The notes: a model not told the origin generated them from the sequence alone. A DNA stretch of 64,000 nucleotides from Jannaschia pagri (GCF_019655435.1 NZ_BPFH01000001.1:124001-188000), one strand, 5' to 3'; shown: positions 26,301 to 36,734, numbered from the stretch's first letter. Made by a program: numbers and translations.

Positions 26301-26975
26301 TCAGACCAGGCGCCCCGCCTCCAGGCGAACCGTGCGATCCATGCGCGCCGCCAGGTCCAGGTTATGGGTCGCGATCAGCGCGCCCATCCCCGTCTCCCGC
26401 ACCAATCCCATAAGCGCGTCAAAAACCGTATCAGAGGTGCCCGGGTCGAGGTTCCCCGTCGGCTCATCGGCCAGCAACAGCGCCGGGCCATTGGCCAAGG
26501 CCCGGCAAAAGGCGACGCGCTGTTGTTCGCCGCCCGACATCTCAGCGGGGCGATGGGTTAGGCGATGGGACAGGCCCACGCGATTGAGCAGGTCTTCGGC
26601 CCGTTGGCGCGCGGCCTCCGGGCTTTCGCCATTCGCCAGTTGAGGCAGCACGATGTTCTCGGTCGCGGTGAACTCGGGCAACAGATGGTGGAACTGATAG
26701 ACGAAGCCGATGCGCTGACGCCGGGCGCGGGTTCGGGCCCGGTCCCCCTGCCCCGTCAGATCGTCCCCAGCAACGGTCACGCGGCCCGCATCCGGCGTAT
26801 CCAACAGCCCGGCGATATGGAGCAGAGTGGATTTACCGGCCCCCGAGGGCGCGACCAAGGCACAGACCTCGCCAGGTGCTACGTGCAGGTCGACACCGGT
26901 CAAGACACGAATCTCATTGGGCTTCCCAAGGTGATACCCTTTTTGGATCCCGTCTAAGCGCAGGGCGTCATTCAT
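26301..26975 (-). CDS. lolD: Lipoprotein-releasing system ATP-binding protein LolD
   Basis: A 224-residue ABC ATPase energising release of lipoproteins from the inner membrane to LolA. Walker A is APSGAGKST, the signature MSGGEQQRVAFCRALA, Walker B ALLLADEPTGNLD. It starts within the last codons of the permease gene (8-base overlap), confirming pairing. MacB-type ATPases share this motif set, but the LolC/E-type partner favours LolD. Confidence 0.94.
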   Translation of the reverse strand: MNDALRLDGIQKGYHLGKPNEIRVLTGVDLHVAPGEVCALVAPSGAGKSTLLHIAGLLDTPDAGRVTVAGDDLTGQGDRARTRARRQRIGFVYQFHHLLPEFTATENIVLPQLANGESPEAARQRAEDLLNRVGLSHRLTHRPAEMSGGEQQRVAFCRALANGPALLLADEPTGNLDPGTSDTVFDALMGLVRETGMGALIATHNLDLAARMDRTVRLEAGRLV

Positions 26976-28236
26976 AGCGCAGCGCCTCCACCGGGTTCAT
27001 GCGCGCCGCACGGCGTGCCGGGAAGATCGTCACCACGAAGGACAGGCTGAGCGACAGGGCCACCGCCGAGATGACGTCGGAAAGTTCCAACCGCGCGGGC
27101 AGCGCACTGATGTAGCGGATCGACGGGTCCCAGACACCGCCGCCCGCAAGCGCGTTCACCGCGTTGAAGATCGGGTCGATATAGATGGCGAACAGGCAGC
27201 CCAGGATCACTCCGATCCCGGTACCTACGACCCCGATGGAGGCCCCGCACAGGAAGAAGACCCGCAAGATCGTGCCCTCGGACAGCCCCATGGTGCGTAG
27301 GATCCCGATGTCGCGGCCCTTATTTTTGACCAGCATGACAAGGCCCGAGGTGATATTGAGCGTCGCGATCAGCACCAGGATCGAGAGGATGACGAACATG
27401 ATGTTGTCCTCCATCTGCAAGGCCCGCAGGAAGGCACCCGACGCGTCCTGCCAGGTCCAGAGGTAGGTATCCTCGCCAGCGGCCAGCGTGATGCCGGGCG
27501 CGTAGCGAGAAATGGCCTCGGGGTCATCCACGGCGACGTGGACCGCATCGGCCACGCCCGTGCGGTTGAAATAGGTCTGCGCCTCGGCAAACGGCATATA
27601 GACGCGCGTTGAATCAATGTCATAGCGGCCCACCTGGAACACGAAGACCACCGGGTAGGCCTTGATCCGTGGGCTTGTTCCGAAGGCCGTCTTGACCCCA
27701 TCGGGTGAGATCAGGCGAACGCGATCCCCCACGTCCACGCCCAAACTGCGCGCCACGCCGGAGCCGATGGCGATCCCTTCGGCGTAGTCATCCAGGCTGC
27801 CCCGCGCCTCTTCGGGCTGGGCGATGCGCGGGATGGCGGCCACATCGGCTTGCCGCATCCCGATGACCTGAACGCCCGCGTTTCGGCCCTGGGCCGTGGC
27901 CATGACCTGGCCCGTCACCACGGGTACGGCGCTTTCGACGCCCTCGGCCTGGGCCACGGCGGCGGCCACGGCATCGTACTCGGCCAGGGTGCGGGTCAGA
28001 CCGCCATTGGGCAGAACCTCGCCATAGCTGAGCACGGTGATATGGGGGTTGGCGCCGACAATGGTGTCCACGAACTCGTAGCGAAATCCGGACCGCACAG
28101 CGAGCGTTGCGATCAACGCAAAGACCGCCAGCGCGATCCCCACGAGGCTGATCCACGTCATAACGCTGATCCCGCCCTCGGACCGGCGCGCCCGCAGATA
28201 GCGCCAGGCGATCATCATCTCGTAGCGTTTGAACAT
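26968..28236 (-). CDS. Lipoprotein-releasing ABC transporter permease, LolC/LolE family
   Basis: A 422-residue FtsX-fold permease: a transmembrane helix near residues 25-50 (VMTWISLVGIALAVFALIATLAV), a large periplasmic MacB-PCD-like domain, and three C-terminal helices (IMFVILSILVLIATLNI and following). The EALRYE end is typical of LolC/E. The start at 28236 is chosen because GGAG lies six bases upstream; an ATG at 28248 is in frame. Only one permease gene is present, suggesting a LolF-like homodimer as in several alphaproteobacteria. Confidence 0.92.
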   Translation of the reverse strand: MFKRYEMMIAWRYLRARRSEGGISVMTWISLVGIALAVFALIATLAVRSGFRYEFVDTIVGANPHITVLSYGEVLPNGGLTRTLAEYDAVAAAVAQAEGVESAVPVVTGQVMATAQGRNAGVQVIGMRQADVAAIPRIAQPEEARGSLDDYAEGIAIGSGVARSLGVDVGDRVRLISPDGVKTAFGTSPRIKAYPVVFVFQVGRYDIDSTRVYMPFAEAQTYFNRTGVADAVHVAVDDPEAISRYAPGITLAAGEDTYLWTWQDASGAFLRALQMEDNIMFVILSILVLIATLNITSGLVMLVKNKGRDIGILRTMGLSEGTILRVFFLCGASIGVVGTGIGVILGCLFAIYIDPIFNAVNALAGGGVWDPSIRYISALPARLELSDVISAVALSLSLSFVVTIFPARRAARMNPVEALRYE

Positions 28237-28244
28237 GGGCGGCT

Positions 28245-28265
28245 CCATTTTTCGCCGAAAAATGG
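28245..28265. repeat. AT-rich perfect inverted repeat at the lolC/E start
   Basis: CCATTTTTCG and CGAAAAATGG flank one central base, covering or abutting the start region of the permease gene. It resembles the element at 57016-57041. It may be a hairpin that limits translation of the upstream ATG, or an operator. Confidence 0.6.
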
Positions 28266-28414
28266 ACCTTCGGCGGGCCTTAGGTGCGGACTATTGGCAG
28301 GAGGGTCAAGTCGCGTCCCGTTGACGCGGGAAAAGCTTGCCGGATGCCGTCCGTCCCGTCAGGAAAGCAAGAAGATCTTCGCCGCCGCCCTTGCCCTTTG
28401 CCCCCGGACCGCCA

Positions 28415-29134
28415 ATGCCCCTCCCCTCTCCAGTGCACTGTCTGCTTTGTCTGTGCGTTCTCGCGGTCGCCGCCTGCGGCCCAAGGGTCCGCGTGACGAC
28501 CACAAGCGCGACCGCGCCCCTGTCTGCTCCGGGCTGCGACATTCAGACCGCCGATCTGATCGCAACAGGCGGTGTCCCGGCGGGCCTAACGTTCGATTAT
28601 ACGCAGCCCTCCGGCCAAGACGCCCTTTCGCCGACGGAGCGGCGGTTGCTCGAGCTGATCTCCGCCCATCGTGCCGGTCTGGGCCTGCCGGACATTCCGG
28701 TGTCGCGCGCCTTGACCGCTGTCGCGGGACGCCATGCGGGCGACCAGATTTTCAATCTGTTTCCCAAGGGCTTGGCGCCAGGGACGAACCTGCATTCCTG
28801 GTCGGATGTCGACTACTTCGGCGATCATCGCAACGCGCGGCTGATGTGGCAGACGCCTGCGAGGCTGGGCACCGGGTACTGTTGGTCCGGGTTCGAGATT
28901 TCGGGCGCGGGCTACCGCACGCCGGAGGAAGCGCTGGCCGGTTGGCTGTCGTCACCGGGGCACCGTGCAGTGATCGAGAACACAGGCATTTGGTCGAAGT
29001 CCACCTGGCGCGCCATTGGCATCGGATATGTCGGCGGCGGGAGCGTCCGGAGTCCCTACGATCACGCGTGGCACGTCTGGTTCGGCAAGGTGCCAGACCC
29101 GACAGGGCGCCCGCCGGAGACCGGCGCGCCGTGA
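28415..29134 (+). CDS. CAP/SCP-domain lipoprotein
   Basis: 239 residues. The N-terminus PLPSPVHCLLCLCVLAVAAC is a lipoprotein signal with a lipobox-like LAVAAC. The CAP fold follows: LLELISAHRAGLGLPDIPVS, GRHAGDQIF, GTNLHSWSDV, a C-terminal YDHAWHVWFGKVP. Bacterial CAP proteins are secreted; most functions are unknown. The ATG at 28415 is preferred because it places the signal first. The gene lies on the opposite strand between proS and lolC/E. Confidence 0.85.
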   Translation: MPLPSPVHCLLCLCVLAVAACGPRVRVTTTSATAPLSAPGCDIQTADLIATGGVPAGLTFDYTQPSGQDALSPTERRLLELISAHRAGLGLPDIPVSRALTAVAGRHAGDQIFNLFPKGLAPGTNLHSWSDVDYFGDHRNARLMWQTPARLGTGYCWSGFEISGAGYRTPEEALAGWLSSPGHRAVIENTGIWSKSTWRAIGIGYVGGGSVRSPYDHAWHVWFGKVPDPTGRPPETGAP

Positions 29135-29196
29135 TCTAAGCCGCGCCTGCGCCCGCCTGATCGGAGCGAGCGCGTGGGGTAGGCCAAACGGCCTGC

Positions 29197-30537
29197 TCAG
29201 CGATGGGCGGCATAGACCTCCGACAGACGGGCCACGGCCTCCTCGGGGGCAAGCTCCTCGCTTTCGCCCGTGCGGCGGGAGGTCAGTTCGATCTTGCCAG
29301 CGGCCAGGCCACGCGGGCCAACGGTGATGCGCCACGGCAGGCCGATCAGATCCATAGTGGCGAACTTCGCGCCCGCCCGGTCTTTGGTGTCATCGTAGAG
29401 GACGGTCAAACCAGCGGCCTCCAACGCCTGATAGATCCCGTCACAGGCCGCGTCGGTGGCCCCATCGCCCTGCTTGAGGTTGACCAGCCCCACATGGAAC
29501 GGCGTCACGCCCTCGGGCCAGATGATGCCCTTGTCGTCGTGGTTCGCCTCGATAATCGCGCTAAGCAGGCGGCTGACCCCGATCCCGTGGGAGCCCATGT
29601 GGAGCGGTACAGGCTTGCCGTCGGGGCCCTGGACCGTGGCGCCCATGGCGTCGGAATACTTGGTCCCGAAGTAGAAAATCTGCCCCACTTCAATGCCCCG
29701 TGCGGTGCGGCGACGCGCCTCGGGGATCGCGTTGAACAGGGCTTCGTCGTGGGTCTCATCGGTGCGCGCGTACCGGGAGGTGAATTCCTCCATCACACCC
29801 GCGCATTGGGCCACATCGTCGTAATCGATATCCCGGTCGCCAAAGGTCAGGTCGGTGACTTCGCTGTCGTAGAAGACCTCCGACTCGCCCGTTTCGGCCA
29901 GCACCAGGAATTCATGGGTGTCGTCCCCGCCGATGGGGCCTGAATCGGCGCGCATGGGGATCGCTTGCAGGCCCATCCGCTCATAGGTGCGCAGGTAGCT
30001 GACCAGGTGGCGGTTGTAGGCGTGCAAGGCGTCTTCGCGCGTGAGGTCGAAGTTATAGCCGTCCTTCATGAGGAACTCCCGGCCCCGCATGACACCGAAC
30101 CGCGGGCGCATCTCGTCCCGGAACTTCCACTGGATATGGTAAAGCGTCAGCGGCAGGTCTTTGTAGGAGGCCACGTTGGATCGGACGATATCGGTGATCA
30201 TCTCTTCGTTGGTAGGACCATAGAGCATATCCCGGTCCTGCCGGTCGCGGATGCGCAGCATCTCGGGGCCATAGGCATCGTAGCGGCCCGATTCCTTCCA
30301 CAGATCGGCAGGCTGGAGGGTTGGCATCAGCATGGGGATATGGCCCGCGCGCTGCTGCTCCTCATGGACGATCTGTTCGATGCGGCGCAGGACACGGTGG
30401 CCGAGCGGTAGCCAAGAGTAGATCCCGGCGCTGGATTGTTTGATCATCCCCGCCCGCAACATCAGCCGATGACTGGCGATCTGCGCCTCGGCGGGCGTTT
30501 CCTTGAGAACGGGCAGGAAGTAGCGGCTGAGGCGCAT
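29197..30537 (-). CDS. proS: Prolyl-tRNA synthetase, short alphaproteobacterial type
   Basis: A class II synthetase that charges tRNA-Pro. At 446 residues it lacks the INS editing domain, as in the short alphaproteobacterial form. Class II motifs: motif 1 in [24 protein letters not shown]; motif 2 in [23 protein letters not shown]; motif 3 in [14 protein letters not shown]. The anticodon-binding domain forms the C-terminus ([21 protein letters not shown]). In relatives proS is usually next to the lol genes. Confidence 0.96.
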   Translation of the reverse strand: MRLSRYFLPVLKETPAEAQIASHRLMLRAGMIKQSSAGIYSWLPLGHRVLRRIEQIVHEEQQRAGHIPMLMPTLQPADLWKESGRYDAYGPEMLRIRDRQDRDMLYGPTNEEMITDIVRSNVASYKDLPLTLYHIQWKFRDEMRPRFGVMRGREFLMKDGYNFDLTREDALHAYNRHLVSYLRTYERMGLQAIPMRADSGPIGGDDTHEFLVLAETGESEVFYDSEVTDLTFGDRDIDYDDVAQCAGVMEEFTSRYARTDETHDEALFNAIPEARRRTARGIEVGQIFYFGTKYSDAMGATVQGPDGKPVPLHMGSHGIGVSRLLSAIIEANHDDKGIIWPEGVTPFHVGLVNLKQGDGATDAACDGIYQALEAAGLTVLYDDTKDRAGAKFATMDLIGLPWRITVGPRGLAAGKIELTSRRTGESEELAPEEAVARLSEVYAAHR

Positions 30538-30717
30538 GGGTCAGGCTCCGACGGGTGTCTTTGCACCGCGCTACCAACGCGGGCGCGTCGCGGCAAGCCA
30601 GGAGCGGCGATCACGGGTTCGTGAGCAAAGTGATCCGAACCGATCCCTGGGACGTTTCCCTTACATTCCTGCTTCGTGGGAATTTTGCACACGCCTTTGT
30701 CCAATGGGAGACACGAT

Positions 30718-31221
30718 ATGAAAACCCTTCTCGCCGCCGCAGCTATTGCCGTCACCGGAACCGCTGCCTCTGCCGCGTCCATCGCCGAAATCGCCACCCA
30801 AGATGGTCGCTTCGGCACCCTTCTGGCGGCTGTTGAGGCGGCTGGTCTGACCGACACCCTGGCCGGGCCGGGTCAATTCACGGTCTTCGCGCCCCTGGAC
30901 GATGCCTTCGCCGCCCTGCCCGCCGGAACGGTCGAGACGCTGCTGCAACCGGAGAACAAGGACCAATTGACCGATGTGCTGCTGTACCACGTCGATGACC
31001 GCGTCCTGACCAGCGGCCAAATCCCCGCAGGCTCGATCTATGTGAAGCCGATCCTGACCAGCGCACGGCTCTGCGTGACCAAATCCGGCGGCGGTGTCTC
31101 CATCGCGGATTCCACGGATCAGATGGCTAACGTGGTCGTGGCCGATATCCAGGCCGACAATGGCGTGATCCATGTGGTCGATAAGGTTCTGTTGCCCGGC
31201 GCCCGCCCCGCCTGCCACTGA
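30718..31221 (+). CDS. Fasciclin (FAS1) domain secreted protein
   Basis: A 167-residue secreted protein with a signal peptide (KTLLAAAAIAVTGTAASA|A). One FAS1 domain with the conserved boxes GPGQFTVFAPLDDAFAALP and NGVIHVVDKVLLP. FAS1 proteins of bacteria are periplasmic or extracellular and probably mediate adhesion or protein contacts. Two Cys (residues near 123 and 165) could form a disulfide. GGGAG precedes the ATG. A strong hairpin follows the stop. Confidence 0.9.
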   Translation: MKTLLAAAAIAVTGTAASAASIAEIATQDGRFGTLLAAVEAAGLTDTLAGPGQFTVFAPLDDAFAALPAGTVETLLQPENKDQLTDVLLYHVDDRVLTSGQIPAGSIYVKPILTSARLCVTKSGGGVSIADSTDQMANVVVADIQADNGVIHVVDKVLLPGARPACH

Positions 31222-31231
31222 GACGACCCTG

Positions 31232-31251
31232 GGGGGCACTTCGGTGCCCCC
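31232..31251 (+). terminator. UUCG-capped hairpin after the fasciclin gene
   Basis: GGGGGCAC and GTGCCCCC enclose TTCG, eleven bases after the stop. No T-run follows, so it may act as a bidirectional or Rho-assisted terminator for the fasciclin gene and the convergent ppx. Confidence 0.75.
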
Positions 31252-31309
31252 GCTGGACCTGGGCTGACCCTCCGACAAGACCGGTCACGGTCGCGGAGGA
31301 TCCCGCCCC

Positions 31310-32857
31310 TCAGCGGCGCGGGCGCTTCAGCTTTGGCGCCGCACCCAAACTATTAGCTAGGGAACGAAACCGCGCTTCGGCCACCTCTCCCCAAAGGGCC
31401 TCGCCGTCGCCGGGCGGCAGCGTCAGCTCCAACTCGCCGCGTTTCGGATACAGCTTCAGCGCGCCCATCAACGAGGGATCCTGCGCGGAAAACATGGCGC
31501 CAAACCGCATGGCCTTGCCCACAACCTCGGCCTGCTGGGTATCGGCCTGGTTCAACAGCGGTGACAGAACAGCAAAGGGTGTGCCCTCGCGCTTGTTGCG
31601 ATAGCGGTGCAAGAGCGCTAGCCCCAAGAACACCCGCTCGGAATGGGTCAGACCACCGAGATTGGCGCGCGTCGCGTTGTCAAAACAGATCTCCGCCCGG
31701 TAGTCGGGATGTGCCCGCCAACTGACGTCGTTGAGCAGACAACAGGCCCGGATCAGGCGCCGCCGTCGGGCATCTACGCGGGAAAAGAGCGGCTCGATAA
31801 ATCGGTAGAGAATGCGCCCAAATCCCGGCAAGCGCGCCGACGCCGCCTCGGACGCGCGGCAGCTTTCGATCAGCGGATCGCGGGCGCGCAACACCTCGGG
31901 CATCTGCTCATAGAGCAAGCCCTCCCGAATCCCATAGCTTGAAATGGCGATCTCTTTGGGGCCAAAGCGGCTCAATACCCGAGACAGGACTTCGGCGGCC
32001 ATGGGCACCAGCGACATCCGCGCGGAGCTTGTGTTCGATTGCTTGCTGAGCACCGCCGGATCCGCCTTGGCGATGTGCTCCAGCGTCGCGCGCAGATCCC
32101 GGGGCGTCATGGTGTATTCATGCAGCACATGCAGCGGATACGCCCGCCGCAACATGTCGACCCGGGCAATCGCCCGCCACGACCCACCCACCAAGTAGAG
32201 ACGGTCATACTTCGTTGCCGCCAAGGAACCGGCCATATCGTCCAGCGCCGCGTCGATCTCGGTCTTGCGGTTCGCCTTGCCCCGGATGGACTGGAGCTTG
32301 AGCGGCCCAAGCTTGCCCGAGACCGCAGCACCGACACCGCCGCCGGACACTTCGGCCAGCTCCATGCTGCTGCCGCCGATGTCACACATCAGACCCTCGG
32401 CCTCTGGCCAACCCAGCAAAACGCCTTGCGCCGACAGGCGGGCCTCCTGTGGGCCATCGATGACCCAAAGGCTCAGGCCTGTCGCGGCGGTCACCTCCGC
32501 CTCAAACGCCGGGCCATCCTCAGCCTCCCGCACGGCAGCGGTGGCCACCGCTGTCAGGGAGTTGACCTCCATCCCGCGCGCCAGAATGGCAAAGCGTTTC
32601 AACGCGTTCAGGGCGCGCTGCCGTCCTTCGGGGTGCAGCTTGCCCGTCTCGGCCAAGCCCGTTCCCAACCCACACAGAATCTTTTCGTTGAAGAAATAGG
32701 CGGGCGACCTGGCCGCCCCGTCGAACACGACCAACCGGACGGAGTTCGATCCCACATCAATCACGCCCACGCGCCGGAGCGCTCGGGCCTCGGGCCCATC
32801 GAAGAGCGGCGCGCCGAAGGGCCCAAACTCCTCCGCGTCGATCGCGTCATCCATCAT
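31310..32857 (-). CDS. Exopolyphosphatase / GppA-type phosphatase
   Basis: A 515-residue member of the sugar kinase/Hsp70 fold that hydrolyses terminal phosphates of polyphosphate or pppGpp. Phosphate loops are GVIDVGSNSVRLVVFDG and GLMCDIGGSSMELAEV; the catalytic Glu region is AVATAAVREAEDG. A C-terminal HD-like helical region follows (HSERVFLGLALLHRYRNK). It probably works with ppk1, now separated from it by an inverted trkH-type gene. The Ppx versus GppA activity cannot be decided by sequence alone. Confidence 0.9.
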   Translation of the reverse strand: MMDDAIDAEEFGPFGAPLFDGPEARALRRVGVIDVGSNSVRLVVFDGAARSPAYFFNEKILCGLGTGLAETGKLHPEGRQRALNALKRFAILARGMEVNSLTAVATAAVREAEDGPAFEAEVTAATGLSLWVIDGPQEARLSAQGVLLGWPEAEGLMCDIGGSSMELAEVSGGGVGAAVSGKLGPLKLQSIRGKANRKTEIDAALDDMAGSLAATKYDRLYLVGGSWRAIARVDMLRRAYPLHVLHEYTMTPRDLRATLEHIAKADPAVLSKQSNTSSARMSLVPMAAEVLSRVLSRFGPKEIAISSYGIREGLLYEQMPEVLRARDPLIESCRASEAASARLPGFGRILYRFIEPLFSRVDARRRRLIRACCLLNDVSWRAHPDYRAEICFDNATRANLGGLTHSERVFLGLALLHRYRNKREGTPFAVLSPLLNQADTQQAEVVGKAMRFGAMFSAQDPSLMGALKLYPKRGELELTLPPGDGEALWGEVAEARFRSLANSLGAAPKLKRPRR

Positions 32858-33135
32858 CGGCAGTGTCCCCGGTGCCGTGGTCTATTGGCGGTGGTCTGAC
32901 ATGGCGGAGGCTGGGGCGTCAATTGCGCGGCGCGCCATGGGTTGGACGGGACGCGACGCCCAAAAGGGGGCCTGGCCGGAAACCGCAACACGGGACGGAC
33001 GGCCCCACCGCCGATGCAAAAGCAGTTTTCCAATCGCCGCGTTTGGCGGTCACGGGCCTACGTCCTATTTCCTGGGGCAATAGGGGTCTGGCCACGCTGG
33101 CGGAGCGCGGGCGCCAGCCCCCCGAAGGACAAGAT

Positions 33136-34509
33136 ATGCCCGACCACCAATCCCTGCATGATATCTCCCGCAGCCTACGGCTCAGCCGCGCGGCAGAACG
33201 CATCGCCCTTCTGCGGATCAGCCCGGCGAAGCTGCTGCTGATCGGCTATTCCAGCTATATCCTGCTGGGGTGGATCCTGCTGAGCCTACCGGTCAGCCAG
33301 GCGGTCCCCGTGGGCGCGCTGGACAACCTGTTTATCGCTACCTCGGCGGTCTCGACGACCGGTTTGGTCAGCGTCGATCCGGGGTCCAGCTATACGTTTT
33401 TGGGGGAGGTCGTTATCATGGGCCTGATCCAGATTGGCGGGCTGGGGTACATGACCCTGGGGTCTTTTGTGGTGCTGTCGCTGACGAATGGCCTCAGCAG
33501 TGCGCGGACCAAGGCCACGCGCAACGTCTTCAACCTGCCCGAGAGCATCTCGCCGCGCAGCTTCATCCTGGCGGTGGTCATCTTTACCTTCCTCTGCGAG
33601 GCTATCGGCGCGGCGCTGCTCTATCCGATGTTTGTGGCCGAGGGCGTCGAGGCCCCGCTGTGGAGCGCGATTTTCCATTCCGTCTCTGCCTTTTGCACGG
33701 CTGGGTTCAGCCTGAACGCCACAAGTTTCGAGGCCTTTCGCGGCCATGTGGGGATCAACGTCACCATCGCCGCGCTCAGTATTCTGGGGGCGATGGGCTT
33801 TTTGATCGTCGTCGACGGCTGGCGCACGGTCACGGGCAAAGCCAGCCACCTGGGGTTCTCGTCCAAAGTCATCGCGCGGATCACCTTTGCATTCCTGGCA
33901 GGCGGCACGGTCCTGTTCTTTGTGATTGAGCCGTCGATCCAAGACCTGGAACCGAGCGAACGCCTGCTTGCGGCCTTCTTCCAGGTCATGACCGCCTCGG
34001 CCACGGTGGGGTTTAACACACATCCCATCTCGGCGCTGTCGTCGGCGGTGTTGATCGTGCTGTTCTTTCTGATGATCGTCGGCGCCTCGCCCGCGGGCAC
34101 CGGCGGGGGGCTGAAAACCACGTCCTTCGCCGCCCTTGTCGCGCTGGTCCGGTCCACCCTGAAGGGGCGTGACCGGGTTCGGTTCTTTAAGCGGGAAATT
34201 CCGCCAGGGCGTCTGCAAAACGCCACGGCCTCGGTCAGCTACTACGCCGTAGTGGCGATGGTCGCCGCCTTCCTGTTGTTTTTGACCGAACCCCAGGGCG
34301 CCTTCGACGTGGTCCTGTTTGAGGTGCTATCGGCCATGGGCACCGTCGGCCTGAGCATGGGGCTGACGGGCGAGCTTAGCGACCTGGGCAAGGTCATCGT
34401 CATCATTCTGATGACCGCGGGTCGGATCGGGATTCTGACCTTTGGCATCGCGATTTCCGCCCATGACGAAAGCCGTGAAGAAGAAAGCGACAACGAACTG
34501 GTGCTGTAA
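33136..34509 (+). CDS. Potassium uptake transporter, KtrB/TrkH family
   Basis: A 457-residue membrane protein with four channel-like MPM repeats. The filter segments are STTGLV, CTAGFS, ATVGFN and GTVGLS, each with the conserved Gly; the third repeat is followed by GASPAGTGGGLKTTSF, the gating-loop motif of KtrB. ATG at 33136 has AAGGAC upstream. A KtrA/TrkA regulator is not next to it. It is inverted between ppx and ppk1. Confidence 0.93.
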   Translation: MPDHQSLHDISRSLRLSRAAERIALLRISPAKLLLIGYSSYILLGWILLSLPVSQAVPVGALDNLFIATSAVSTTGLVSVDPGSSYTFLGEVVIMGLIQIGGLGYMTLGSFVVLSLTNGLSSARTKATRNVFNLPESISPRSFILAVVIFTFLCEAIGAALLYPMFVAEGVEAPLWSAIFHSVSAFCTAGFSLNATSFEAFRGHVGINVTIAALSILGAMGFLIVVDGWRTVTGKASHLGFSSKVIARITFAFLAGGTVLFFVIEPSIQDLEPSERLLAAFFQVMTASATVGFNTHPISALSSAVLIVLFFLMIVGASPAGTGGGLKTTSFAALVALVRSTLKGRDRVRFFKREIPPGRLQNATASVSYYAVVAMVAAFLLFLTEPQGAFDVVLFEVLSAMGTVGLSMGLTGELSDLGKVIVIILMTAGRIGILTFGIAISAHDESREEESDNELVL

Positions 34510-34516
34510 CGGGCCA

Positions 34517-34530
34517 CCGCCAACCGGCGG
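34517..34530. terminator. Small GC hairpin between convergent trkH-type gene and ppk1
   Basis: CCGCC and GGCGG flank AACC directly after the transporter stop, within a 32-base gap between two convergent genes. No T-run; weak. Confidence 0.35.
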
Positions 34531-34541
34531 CCCGGCCCGCC

Positions 34542-36734
34542 CTACCCGGCGGAGTGGGTCAGTTCGGGCACATCCTTCGCCCCGGCGGAGCCCCGGCCCG
34601 AGAGCGAGGGGTTTTCCATAAAGAACCGGTGGCAGTTAAAGGGGTTGTCGATCTTGCTCGTGTCGGCGCGCGTCCACTCTCCCTCGGGGCCCAGAACCCA
34701 GCTTTGGGAGACATCGGCGAGGTTCGCCGCCATAATCTGCGACACGATCTGAGCCTTCACCGTCGGATTGGTGCATTCCACCAGGGTTTCCACACGGCGG
34801 TTGAGGTTGCGTCCCATCCAATCCGCCGAGGAAATATGGACCCGCGCCTTTTTCGACGGCAACCCCGTTCCATTGCCAAAACAGACGATACGCGAGTGCT
34901 CCAGGAAGCGGCCCACGACGGATTTCACCCGGATGTTCTCGGACAGGCCAATGACACCGGGGCGGATACCGCAGATCCCACGAATGACAAGGTCGATCTT
35001 CACGCCCGCCTGACTGGCCCCGTAGAGCGCGTCGATCACGTCTGGCTCAATCAGAGAGTTCATCTTGGCCCAGATCTGCGCGGGCCGCCCCGCGCGCGCA
35101 TGGTCCGCCTCGGCAGCGATGGAGGTCAGCAGGAAGTCTTTCATCTGGCTCGGTGAAATCGCCAGCGCCTCCAACCCCTCGGGCGGCGCATAGCCAGAGA
35201 TATAATTGAACACTTTGGTCGCATCGCGCCCCAGCTTTTCCGACACCGTGAACAGGGACAGATCGGTGTAGATGCGGGCCGTGATCGGGTGGTAATTCCC
35301 GGTGCCGAAATGGGTATAGGTCACCAGCTTATCGCCCTCGCGCCGGACCACGGTGCTGATCTTGGCGTGGGTCTTATAGTTGGTGAACCCATAGACCACA
35401 TGGGCGCCTGCCCTTTCCAGGCGACGGGATTGGCGGATATTGGCGGCCTCATCGAAGCGGGCCTTCAACTCGACCAGGGCCGTGACCTGTTTCCCCGCCT
35501 CCGCCGCTTCGCAGAGGGCGGCGACCACGGGGCTGTCCCGCGATGTGCGGTAGAGCGTCTGCTTGATGGCCACCACGTTCTTGTCTTGGGCCGCTTGCTG
35601 CAAAAAGCGGATGACCATGTCGAAGGTCTCATAGGGGTGGTGCAGCAGCATGTCCTTTTGCCGGATGGCCGCGAACATATCCCCGTCGTGATCCTGCACC
35701 CGTTCGGGCACACGTGGTGTGAACGAGGACCACAGGAGATCGGGGCGGTCGTCCACCACCAGCTCTTTGAGGGCAGCCAGGCCCACCAGGCCGTCCACCA
35801 CGATGACCTCGTTCTCATCGACGCCGATCTCATCCACGATTTCCCGCAGCAGCCCGGCGGGCGCGCCCGAGGTGATCTTGAGTCGAATGATTTCCCCGCG
35901 CCGACGGCGTTTGAGGGCGGTCTCAAACTCCAGCACGAGGTCTTCGGCCTCTTCCTCGACCTCCAAGTCGCTGTCCCGCAGGACCCGGAAGGCGCAGTGG
36001 CCCTGCAGATCGTAGCCGGGAAACAGCCGCTCGATCTGCATCAGCAAAAGCTGCTCCAGGGGCAAAAACCGGATCTGGTCGCCCTTGTCGGCCAGACGAA
36101 TAAAGCGGTCGATCTGATTGGGGATCGGCAGCAGGGCCCGCAACACGCGGTTGTCGGATCGGCGCTTCAGTTCGATGGCCAAAGCGAACCCTTCGTTCGG
36201 AATGAATGGAAAGGGATGGGCCGGGTCGATGGCCAGGGGCGACAGCACGGGAAACACCTGACGCAGGAAGTGATCGGCCAGGTCGCGCCGTTCCGCCGCG
36301 CTCAGCGCCTTGGGCGACAGCAAGCTAATCCCCGCCGCCTCCATCTCCGTCCGCAGGGTCTTCCAACAAGTCTGTTGTTCGGCGAGCAGCCGTCCGGCAT
36401 CCTCGTCGATCATCGCAAGCTGTTCAGCGGGCGACCGCCCATCGGCCCCCGGCGAGGTATTGCCCGCCCGTGCCAGTTCCCGCAGGCCCGCGACCCGCAC
36501 CGTATAGAATTCGTCCAGGTTGGCGGCGCTGATCGACAGAAAGCGCAGGCGTTCCAACAGCGGCAGCTTGGGATTGTTCGCCTCATCCAGCACGCGCCAA
36601 TTGAAGGCGAGCCAGCTGAGTTCGCGGTTGAAGAAGCGGCGCGGGCCAGTCACCCGCGCGTCGTCCAAGGGAACGGGCTTGGGCAGCGGGGCACGCAGGA
36701 AATCGGCGGATGGACAAGGGGCGGTATCGGACAT
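34542..36734 (-). CDS. ppk1: Polyphosphate kinase 1
   Basis: Makes polyphosphate from ATP. 730 residues with the four PPK1 domains: an N-terminal helical part ([19 protein letters not shown]), a head domain, and two phospholipase-D-like C-terminal domains. The autophosphorylated His lies in the second of these regions ([18 protein letters not shown] carries conserved ATP-site residues) and [13 protein letters not shown] is typical. Together with ppx and the K+ transporter it suggests handling of polyphosphate and its counter-ion. Confidence 0.96.
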   Translation of the reverse strand: MSDTAPCPSADFLRAPLPKPVPLDDARVTGPRRFFNRELSWLAFNWRVLDEANNPKLPLLERLRFLSISAANLDEFYTVRVAGLRELARAGNTSPGADGRSPAEQLAMIDEDAGRLLAEQQTCWKTLRTEMEAAGISLLSPKALSAAERRDLADHFLRQVFPVLSPLAIDPAHPFPFIPNEGFALAIELKRRSDNRVLRALLPIPNQIDRFIRLADKGDQIRFLPLEQLLLMQIERLFPGYDLQGHCAFRVLRDSDLEVEEEAEDLVLEFETALKRRRRGEIIRLKITSGAPAGLLREIVDEIGVDENEVIVVDGLVGLAALKELVVDDRPDLLWSSFTPRVPERVQDHDGDMFAAIRQKDMLLHHPYETFDMVIRFLQQAAQDKNVVAIKQTLYRTSRDSPVVAALCEAAEAGKQVTALVELKARFDEAANIRQSRRLERAGAHVVYGFTNYKTHAKISTVVRREGDKLVTYTHFGTGNYHPITARIYTDLSLFTVSEKLGRDATKVFNYISGYAPPEGLEALAISPSQMKDFLLTSIAAEADHARAGRPAQIWAKMNSLIEPDVIDALYGASQAGVKIDLVIRGICGIRPGVIGLSENIRVKSVVGRFLEHSRIVCFGNGTGLPSKKARVHISSADWMGRNLNRRVETLVECTNPTVKAQIVSQIMAANLADVSQSWVLGPEGEWTRADTSKIDNPFNCHRFFMENPSLSGRGSAGAKDVPELTHSAG

